Source: Ahaetulla prasina (Eukaryota > Chordata > Lepidosauria > Squamata > Colubridae). From it: a stretch of DNA of 64,000 nucleotides. How positions within the stretch are numbered: the stretch's first letter is position 1; each line of letters starts with the position of its first letter. Made by a program: the position numbers and the translations under genes. Under the pieces are notes generated by a model, which was not told the DNA's origin, did no database searches, and saw nothing but the letters and a program-made list of their open reading frames with translations. The stretch is from contig NC_080539.1 in the NCBI RefSeq assembly GCF_028640845.1, forward strand, positions 192,705,436 through 192,769,435, written 5' to 3'. Shown here piece after piece: positions 55,683 through 64,000 of the stretch.

Positions 55683-55994
55683 ATTTTCTTGTAGGGAATG
55701 TGATCTAGATTCAGAGCTTTTATCATTTTAAATGGCCAATGAGAATTTGCAAGTTATACTTAATTCCTCATTTGGACATGCTAATTTTCTGTATGAGAAG
55801 GATGCTACTGCAACAGTAAGGAAAAGCATGTAGCTTCTTCCTCTGAAGTGATACAATCAAGGGAAAAGTTCAATCCAATACTTTTGGTGGGAGTTTAAAC
55901 TGTATCAGAATTGATGCTATAAAGATGAAAATTTGTGGGGCAGAGACAAAAAGGTAGTAAACAAGATTTTTACAGAAATAAAAATTGGTGCAAT
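55683..55994. other. No element recognised
   Basis: Mixed sequence before a SINE. Confidence 0.4.
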
Positions 55995-56178
55995 GATGCA
56001 TTGGTTAGAATGCAGTATTGGAGGCTAACTCTGCCCATAGCTCGGACTTCAATCCTGACCAGCTCAAGGTTGATTCAGCCTTTCATCATTCCAGAGTTGA
56101 TAAAATGAGGGCTCAGATTGTTGGGGGCAACATGCTGATTCTGTAAACAGCTCAGAGAGTGCTGTAAAGCGCCATGGA
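55995..56178 (+). repeat. tRNA-derived SINE (squamate type)
   Basis: cattggttagaatgcagtat (A-box side), cttcaatcctgacc (box B position), caaggttgattcagcctttc, taaaatgagg, cagattgttgggggcaacat and gagagtgctgtaaagc are in order. The tail after gcgccatgga is cut by the next element. Confidence 0.8.
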
Positions 56179-56180
56179 GC

Positions 56181-56424
56181 CAGGGGGAAATCCAGCAGGT
56201 TCTGACAGGTTTTGGAGAACTGGTAGCGGAAATTTTGAGCAGTTCAGAGAACCGGTAGTGGAAATTTTGAGTAGTTTGGAAAACCAGAAAATACCACCCC
56301 TGGCTGGCCCCAGAGTGGGGTGGGAATGGAGATTTTTCAGTATCCTTTCCCTGCCATGTCCACTAAGCCATGCCCACCAAGCCATACCACGCCCACCAAG
56401 CCATGCCCACAGAACTGGTAGTGT
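56181..56424 (+). mobile_element. hAT-related non-autonomous fragment
   Basis: It starts CAGGGGGAAATCC. It has repeated agaactggtagcgg / agaaccggtagtgg words and gccatgcccaccaagcc words like the ends of hAT copies A and B. The right terminal inverted repeat is missing. Confidence 0.6.
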
Positions 56425-56890
56425 TGACTGTCTAGTCTCATCTTAAAAAAACTCTAGTGATGGAATGCCCACGATTTCTGAAGGCAAGCTGTTCTACTGG
56501 TTAATTGTTCTTACTGTTAGGAAGTTTCTCCTAAATACCAGGTTGCTTCTCTCTTTGATTAGTTTCCATCCATTGTTTCTTGTCCTAACCTCTGGTGCTT
56601 TGGAGAATAATTTGATCCCCTCTTCTTTGTGGCAGCCCTTCAAATACTGGAATACTGCCATCATGTCACCCGTAATTCTTCTTTTCTTTAGATTAGCCAG
56701 ACCCAACACCTGTAGCCATTCTTCATATGGTTTAGTCTCCAGGCCTTTGATCATCTTAGTTGCTCTTCTCGGAACTTTTCCCAAAGTCTCAACATCTTTT
56801 TTGTAGTATGGTGAGCAAAATTGGTTGCAGTATTCCAGGTGTGGTCTTACTAGGGATTTATAAAGCAATATTAATACTTCACATGATCTT
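56425..56890 (-). mobile_element. CR1 LINE, 3' half, interrupted by L1
   Basis: The minus frame 56868-56494 has LYKSLVRPHLEYCNQF, RRATKMIKGLETKPYEEWLQ, GDMMAVFQYLKGCHKEEG and NFLTVRTINQ, the CR1 C-terminus. It continues at 62506-63395 once the L1 is removed. The last 11 bases (56880-56890) are the duplicated target. Confidence 0.9.
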
Positions 56891-57103
56891 TTTTTTTTTT
56901 TATTAAAAAGGTTTTACAACAATTAAATTTTTCCCCCTCCCCCCCTCCCTCCTAAACCCCTCCCCGGACTTCCCGGAGCAAACACAAGGTATAGTTCCTT
57001 AAACAAAACAGTCATACATTAAATTTTTTAAAATCTAACACAATTATAATCTTTCTCTCTCACATAACCTGACTTCTTCCATTAAAATCAAAAATAACAT
57101 CCT

Positions 57104-60100
57104 TCATTCAAAAGCAATCCGAAATTTCTTAATCTGATATCTATTTTGAATATAATCAATCCAGTTCTTCCATTCATTTAAATATTTTTCTTGAGTACTG
57201 TCTTTCAAGAAGGCTGAGATTTTAGCCATCTCAGCCAAATTGGAAACTTTCAATATCCATTCTTCTATTGTGGGTAATTCTTTTTTCTTCCAATATTGTC
57301 CAATCAACAGTCGTGCTGCTGTTATTAAGTTCAAAATCAACTTAGTCTCAATCACTGTACAGTCCGTTGTTATTCCCAAAAGGAAAAATTGCGGTAGGAA
57401 CTTTATCTTCTTCTTCAGAACATTCTGCATAATCCACCAGATTCTTATCCAGAAAGACTTAATTTTCTTACAAGTCCACCATACATGAAAATATGTAGCA
57501 TCATCACAATTACATCTCCAACATTTCGCTTGCATATCTGGATACATACATGATAATTTCTTAGGATCTAAATGCCATCTATAAAACATCTTATAAAAAT
57601 TTCCTTAAATTCTGCGCTTGCGTAAATTTAACATTTCTAACAAATTTTTCCCATGTTTCCAACATTATTGGTTCTTGAATATTCTGTGCCCATTTTATCA
57701 TACAATCCTTTATTAAATCTCTTTCAGAATCTATTTCTATCAACACAGTATACAATCTCTTTATATGCCCCTGAGTTTGATTTCTAATTTGTTTAACCAG
57801 ATTTTCTTCATTTTGAATGATACCAATTTTCTGATCTTCTTTCCATCTAGCCTTTAACTGTCCATATTGAAACCAAGTATAATTCCTCCCTTCTTCTTTT
57901 AATGTATCCAAAGATTTTAGTTGTAAATTTCCCCTCTCATTGTATAAAAGATCTTTATAAGTAATCATTTCTTGTTCCTGTTCTATATTTATATTCTCTA
58001 CTGCGTGCCGAGGACATACCCATATAGGAATTTTGTAATTTAACTTATAATAATATTTTTTCCAGACACGCAGAAGAGAAATTCTCAACACATGATTCTT
58101 AAAAGCTTTATCTACTTTCTTATCATACAATAAATATGCATGCCAACCATATAATAAATCATAACCTTCTATATTCAAAATCCTTTCCTCCGTCAAATTA
58201 AACCAATCACTTATTACCAAAAGAACAACTGCTTCATAATACAGTTTTAAATTAGGCATTTTTAATCCTCCTCTTTCCCGTGTATCTTGCATTATTTTCA
58301 TTTTGACTCTCGCTTTTTTCCCTTCCCATATAAATTTATTAATTCCAATCTGCCATTCATCCAAATTTTTATCTTTCTTAATTATTGGTATCATCTGAAA
58401 CAAGAACTTAGGCAAAACATTCATTTTTATAGCTGCTATTCTCCCTAACAAAGATAATTGTAATTTTTTCCAAGTATTCATTTCCTTCTGAATTTTTTTC
58501 CATAACACATCATAATTATTCTTATACAATTTTCCATTTGATGAAGTAAGAAAGACTCCTAAATATTTAACCTTTTTTACAATTTCAAATCCTGTTATTT
58601 CCTCTAGTTTTTCTTTCTGGTTCTTAATCATATTTTTGGTTAACACTTTTGTTTTATTTTGATTCACTTTAAACCCTGAGACCCTTCCATATTGATTAAT
58701 TACTTCCAACAAATATACACTCGAATTTATAGGCTGAGTCAACATAACAACCAAATCATCTGCAAATGCTCTAACTTTATATTCATATCTTCTAATTCTA
58801 ATACCCTCTATCTCCCTTAACTCTCTTATCTTATCCAATAAAGGTTCCAAAGATAAAATAAACAATAAAGGTGATAAAGGACACCCCTGCCTTGTTCCTT
58901 TCGCAATTTTAAAACTATCTGTCAAACTACCATTAATTATTATCTGAGCTGTTTGCTCTCCATAAATTGCCCTAAGTATTCGTGTTAAACCATTTCCAAA
59001 TTGCATTTTGTCTGCTAATTTAAATAAAAATTCCCAATGCAAACGATCAAAAGCTTTCTCTGCATCCAAGAATATAAACGCTGCCAGAATCTGATTTTTC
59101 TTTTCCAAATATTCCAATAAATTCACTATCTGCCTAACATTATTCCTCATTTGTCTCCCTTTTATGAAACCAGACTGGTCAGTGTGAATCCTTTGTTGTA
59201 CAATTTCCATTAACCTATTTGCCATTATTTTTGCAAAAATCTTATAATCATTATTCAAGAGTGAAATCGGTCTATAATTCCCAGGCTTAGTACAATCCTG
59301 ATCCTCTTTTGGTATCAATGAAATAAAAGTAGTCCTCCATGATGGTGGTACTCCTCCTCCCATCAATATCTGATTAAATAACTCCATAAGTGGACCAACT
59401 ATCTCATCCTGTAACTTTTTATAATATATTGCTGTAAGTCCATCTGTGCCTGGGATTTCCTATTTTTAATTGCTTTATTACCAAAATAATTTCCTCAGAA
59501 GTTATAGGCCGATTCAACTCTTCCCTTTGTTCATTAGTTAAACCTTTAACCTTATATTCTTTCAAATATTTATCAATATCCATATTCAATATTGTATCTC
59601 TGGCATATAAATTTGTATAATATTCCAAGAAAGCTTTTTTAATTTTATCCTGTTGAAATCGCACTTTACCCTTGTATTCAATTCCTTCAATAGTACGTGC
59701 TTTCTGTCTTTTCCTTAACATATAAGCCAACCACCTCCCTGATTTATTGGCATTACAAAAAGTATTATGTTTAGCATATTGTATATTGGTTGCCACCTGA
59801 TCTGCCATTAACATATTAAATTGACTCTGTAATATCTTTATCGCTCAGTAGTTTTTAAATCATGTGGATTATATACCAATAATTGTTGTTTCCTCTGAAT
59901 TTCCTCTTCTAAATCCCTCGCTGTTTTGTAGTTTTCTCCTCTGTCTACTATTAATATATATCAAATTTCCTCTCATAAAGGCCTTGCTCGCGTCCACACC
60001 ATTTCTATCGAAGTTCCTTTCCCAAATTATAATCAAAAATTCTTTCATTTGTTTTTACATTGATTTACATTATCCTCATATCTAAACAAATTTTCATTTA

Positions 60101-60810
60101 TTCTCCATGATCTTCTTCCACCTTCATATTGCAACTCCATCCATACGGACTATGATCAGTTAAACACCTTGGAAATATCTTTGTTTTCCTAACCCTAGAA
60201 AGCAAGTCATTGGTAATTAATATAAAATCAATACGTGAAAAAGATTGATGCCTGTCCGAAAAATAAGTATAATCTCTATCATCAAAATTCTGCCTTCTCC
60301 ATATATCTTTCAACTCAAAATCTTCCATCAAATCAAAAAGATTTAGGCAATTTTGCATGCATAGGAATTTTCTTAGAAAGAGTTCTTTTATCTCTTCTAG
60401 TGTCCATTACACCATTCCAATCCCCTAATATAATAAATGTTTTATAGTCCCAAAAAGTCAATTTTTCATGTAACAGTTTATAAAATTTTTCTTGTTGTTG
60501 ATTAGGTGCATATATGCCAATCACAAGTGTCTTTTCCTTCTAAAATCAATTCAATAGCAATATATCTTCCTTGAATGTCCGTTTCAATTAATTTACTTGA
60601 TATATTTTTCTTCAAATATATAACTATACCATTTTTCTTATTCGAGCAGAAGAAACAAAATGTTTACCTAATTTGAATTAATCAAATATTTCTGATCTGA
60701 TAATTTTATATGTGTCTCTTGCAAACATATCACATCATTTTAAATTGTTTCAAATAATGGAATATTTTTCTTCTTTTCTGTGCTGAATTTAAACCATTAA
60801 CATTCCATGT
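57104..60810 (-). pseudogene. L1 ORF2 (endonuclease-RT-C domain), broken
   Basis: Endonuclease: the start near 60800 is frameshifted. Then IGIYAPNQQQEKF and FIILGDWNGVMD (60524-60400), DRDYTYFSDRHQSFSRIDFI and CLTDHSP (60300-60140). Linker 60085-59419 with SEEIILVIKQLKIGN. RT in the long frame 59387-57591 (598 codons): GNYRPISLLNNDYKIFAKIM, DQSGFIKGRQMRNN, FIFLDAEKAFDRLHWEFL, AKGTRQGCPLSPLLFILSLE, VRAFADDLVVMLTQP and the thumb. The C-terminal CWRCNCDDATYFHVWWTCKK lies in a separate frame (57589-57104). Breaks fall near 60670, 60340, 60090, 59850, 59410 and 57590. The RT domain itself is open. Confidence 0.92.
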
Positions 60811-60816
60811 CAAAAT

Positions 60817-61880
60817 TTATTTGCCATCTCTGGCCTCTTGAAGCTTCTGAGCAATTAGCTGAAGACCCTCACTCTTGGCTCCTCCCACAGCTTCAGTAGT
60901 AGAATCCGTTCCTGTCTTTGAAGTCGTTCCTCCATCTCCTTCGCCTAATAGCTCCCTTGTCACTCTTTGTTCTTGAGATTGTTCTTGAGGTACTGATATC
61001 ACAGGTGCAGTTTCAGCTTCCCCACTCTGTTTCTCTTGAAGACTTTTATCCACTGTTTCTACATCCACTTTCAATACATTAAAAAGAAAATCTTTTGCTT
61101 TCAATTCAGTATCAATTCGATATCTCCTGCCTTGAAAAAATACTGTTAAACCAATTGGAACCTCCCATCTATATTGAATCTGATGCTTCTTAAGCTCTTG
61201 TGTAAAAAACCTAAAATCCCTTCTATCCTTTAACATTTTAGCAGGGATCTCTTTCAAAACCAACACCTCCTGTTCTGCTATTTGCAATTTCTTTTGGTAT
61301 GTAGCTTGCAAAATCTGATTTCTTATTGTAGAAGTTAAAAAATAAATTACAATATCTCTTGGGAGCTTTTTCTGCCTCGCTACCCAAGAATTAACCCTAT
61401 ATGCCTTATCAATTTGAAAATCAACTTCTCGAGGGTCCATGCCTAACATTTCAGCTAAGGCTTCTGATATAACTTTTTTAAGATCTTCTTCCTTCCGGTC
61501 TTGAAGACCCCTAATTCTCAAAGCCTTCTCCAACGCTCTATATTGCAATACCACCACATGATCCTCACTTTTTCCACTTTATTTTGAAGCTCTCCAACTT
61601 TATTATCCAAATACTGATTTGCTTGACTAATTACTTCCACTTTATCCTCCATTACTTCCAAATTTTTTGCCAAACCTTGAAAAACCATCAATAAATCTTC
61701 TCTAATTTTTTTATTAGTCTCTTTAATTTCTTCCCTAAGTTGATCCTTCACACCATGAATATTATTCATAATTTCTTTAAATCGCTCTTCAGAAACTCTA
61801 TTCTGTTCCTTTAATATATCTTCTAAATTAGTTTCAGACCCCCTTCTCGTCATGGGTGCTTTTGGTGGCTTAGGAGCCAT
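60817..61880 (-). pseudogene. L1 ORF1 (RNA-binding chaperone), one frame break
   Basis: 61880-61518 gives MAPKPPKAPMTRRGSETNL, a lysine/glutamate-rich coiled coil (about residues 20-110). 61557-60817 continues in another frame with LQYRALEKALRIRGLQDRKE, AYRVNSWVARQKKLPRDIVI, FRFFTQELKKHQIQYRWEVP and GLTVFFQGRRYRIDTELKAK, followed by a polar tail ending LQEARDGK. It would form a trimeric RNA-binding protein packaging L1 RNA. A single indel near 61545 separates the two parts. Residues correspond well to the ORF1 at 17045-18049. Confidence 0.92.
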
Positions 61881-62505
61881 TTTAATTTAAGTAAAGTCTC
61901 TAATTAGAATTATAAAATCTCAAAGTCTCAAAAGTCTCCAATTAAAGTTGTAAAATAAAACTTTCACCTTGCCTCCTCTGGAAAGCTTCTATTCAGCTAA
62001 AATCCACAAAGACGAACTTCACTTTCTCTCACAAGCAGCCTCCAATCCACTTCCTCTCAGACGCCATTTCTTCCTTCACTAAGTTCAAGTGAGAAAAAGT
62101 TTTCCCCTTTTAAAAAGGAGTAGAAGTCAGCTCTCTTCTTGCTTCCCCAGTAATCGATCACTTGTATTTGTCCCGTCTGCTTTAAGTTATTCAAAACGGA
62201 ATCAATTGAGCAGAGGTGGGCGTTTTCCTCTTGTCCTGCTTAATTAACAGGATCGAGCCGAGTCTGGAGTGAGGCTGGGTTATGCAGGCAGCCCTCCGAG
62301 ACTCTGCATAAGAAAGCAGAGCCCCTGGGGCAATCTTCTGCTCTCCAGCCGCTCTGGCTAATCTCTTTCACCCAGAGAAAAGCTTTGAAGCTGGCTAACA
62401 GCCGTTCTCCCGCTGTTTCACCAGCTTTTACAGAATCTCAGTTCGGGACGCCATTCCAGGCGTCCTCTCGGGGAAAACGAAACCACCGGAAGCCCACATG
62501 ATCTT

Positions 62506-63395
62506 GATTCTATGCCTCTGTTTATACAACCCAGGTCTGTATTAGCCTTTTTTGGCAGCTGCTGCACACTGCTGACTCATATTCAAGTGATTGTCCACTA
62601 GGACTCAAAGGTCCCTCTCACAGTTACTGTTTTTGAGCCATGTCTTGCCTAATCTGTACTTATACCTTTGATTTTTCCTGCCTAAATGTAAAGTTTTGTT
62701 TTTCTCCACATTAAAATTCATTTTGTTGGATAGGACCTATTGTTCAAGTTTGTCAAGATCTTTTTGAATCCTGAGTTTGTTTTCTGGGGTGTTGGCTATT
62801 CCTGCCAGTTTGGTATCATCTGCAAATTTGATGAGTTTCCCTTCTATTTCCTCATCTAAGTCATTTATGAAGATATTGAAGAGTACTGGGCCTAAGACAG
62901 AGCCTTGTGGTACCCCACTACTTACTTCTCTCCATGTGGATGTAGTACCATTAAGGACTACTCATTGAGTATGGTTTGTGAGCCAGCTACAAATCCATCT
63001 GGTGGTGATGTTGTCTATTCCACATTTTTCTGGCTTACCAAGAAGTAGATTGTAGTCTACTTTGTCAAATACTTTACTGAAATCTAAGTATACTATGTTC
63101 ACAGCATTTCACTGGTCTACTAATTTAGTGACTTCATCAAAGAATGAAATAAGATTGGTTTGGCATGATCTGTTTTTAACAAACCCATGCTGGCTATTAA
63201 CTATAACTTTATTTGCTTCTAGTTGTTCACAGGTCTGTTTTTTGATTATCTTTTCCAGGATCTTCCCAGATATTGATGTTAGACTGATTGTTTTGTAGTT
63301 TCCTGGGTTTGGTTTTCCCCCTTTCTTGAAGATGGAAACAAGAAGACAAGAACAGAAGACAAGCTTCACACTCCTCTTGGTTGGCATAATTAGAC
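62506..63395 (-). mobile_element. CR1 LINE, RT half, interrupted by L1
   Basis: On the minus strand, 63387-63109 reads KKGGKPNPGNYKTISLTSIS, GKILEKIIKKQTCEQLEANK and NSQHGFVKNRSCQTNLISFF. Lower coordinates give the motif A, motif B and FADDTKLAG regions in broken frames (62968-62777). It joins 56425-56879 to form one CR1 copy related to 6337-7668. Confidence 0.88.
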
Positions 63396-64000
63396 CATTT
63401 TTGCCACCACTGATATATGTTAGGCTGTCATGGGATTACAATAAGTAGTCTGCACTCTGCGGAAATATCAAACAGGTATGTTTCAGCAGATCTTGTTAAT
63501 TCTTTATAATTAGAACTGTTAAGATATGGGGCAGAGAAATGGTAACAGAACTTTAACTATGTTATATAATTGTGAAATATAACTTTCTATGTTTTGCATA
63601 CACAATGCAAAATAGCCCCAAGCTTAATTGAAAAAGAGGTAATAAAAAGATTACAAAACTTAAAATATTGGCCTGCATAAAGAATTATCATGACTTCTTT
63701 AGGTGGCCTCTGCACAAAAAATCTCTAGATGTAAACCATGTCTTAGACTATGGTGACTTAATAATATTTATTAGCTTTACTCAGAATAGCTTATATCCTG
63801 CAATGATCCCTTTAACACCATCAAACATCCACATCTGTCTATCCTAGATCCTTGGGAAGAACTTGATATGTAGATAAAAATGCTAAATCTAGTCTAAACA
63901 TGTGGCTGACTTGCAAGAAACCATAATAATAACAATAACCTTTCCAATTTCCATTGATTTTGGGAAGTTCACAAGTTAAAAACATTACATCAAAATAAAA
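63396..64000. other. AT-rich DNA, no element recognised
   Basis: No ORF of note and no repeat boundary. Confidence 0.45.

Larger units (their letters stand above)
56891..62494 (-). mobile_element. Full-length L1 LINE (5.6 kb) with 11-bp TSD
   Basis: The flanks CACATGATCTT (56880-56890) and CACATGATCTT (62495-62505) are identical and lie within CR1. The order on the minus strand is 5' UTR (62494-61881), ORF1 (61880-60817, one frame break), ORF2 (about 60800-57104, several breaks), G-rich 3' UTR, and poly(A) seen as the T-run at 56891-56902. The complete structure with intact TSD shows a standard target-primed insertion. The frame breaks show it is now inactive. Confidence 0.95.

Noticed and set aside
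56891..62494. Currently active L1
   Set aside because: ORF1 has one break and ORF2 at least six.

Overview
The window looks like vertebrate nuclear DNA from a squamate reptile, with a snake favoured over a lizard. It contains a Bov-B LINE 3' end, squamate-type CR1, L2 and L1 LINEs, a DIRS1-like tyrosine-recombinase retroelement, an RTE-like LINE, Rex1-like LINE tails with (TTCTA)n microsatellites, tRNA-derived SINEs, hAT and mariner-like DNA transposons, and Ty3/gypsy LTR elements. Nothing bacterial is visible: no operons, ribosome binding sites, CRISPR or integrons. I find no complete host gene. One 264-base minus-strand ORF at 5860-6123 could be a host exon with a type II membrane anchor.

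Layout. 1-5.56 kb holds a decayed minus-strand Ty3/gypsy element (gag, nucleocapsid/protease, reverse transcriptase (RT), integrase remnant). It is broken by a SINE, a hAT element with a perfect 8-bp target site duplication (TSD), and a block with two LTRs in inverted orientation, one of which is itself split by an L2. 6.3-12 kb holds a CR1 RT ORF, a 1.49-kb tandem duplication of its tail plus an L2, and an L2 in the opposite orientation. 12.8-16.6 kb holds a near full-length minus-strand L2 split by a solo LTR with a 5-bp TSD. 17-20.2 kb holds an L1 5' half whose ORF1 is fused in frame to endonuclease, split by an L2 with a 475-codon RT ORF. 20.2-22.8 kb holds an RTE-like LINE split by a solo LTR. 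24.1-24.6 kb is Bov-B. 25.05-36.95 kb is a DIRS1-like element with inverted terminal repeats and an internal complementary region, invaded by an L1 (12-bp TSD) and an L2. 37-47.7 kb is mostly AT-rich unique DNA with a few old repeats. 47.7-49.3 kb is a mariner-like element containing a hAT. 50.2-53.2 kb holds a hAT, a split CR1 and two further LINE 3' ends. 53.6-56.4 kb holds small repeats, SINEs and an L2. 56.4-63.4 kb is a CR1 split by a full-length 5.6-kb L1 (11-bp TSD).

The elements interact through nesting and dependency. The L2 copies and one SINE family share a 3' terminal hairpin, which suggests the SINE is copied by L2 enzymes. The LTR copies are fixed in time by what they interrupt. 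Almost every coding region is broken. Exceptions worth noting are the CR1 RT ORF (415 codons), the L2 RT ORF (475 codons), the L2 endonuclease/RT ORF (488 codons) and the L1 ORF1-endonuclease fusion (338 codons). Element boundaries were judged by eye from terminal repeats, target site duplications and comparison between copies inside the window. Family names rest on recognised protein motifs, not on a database search.
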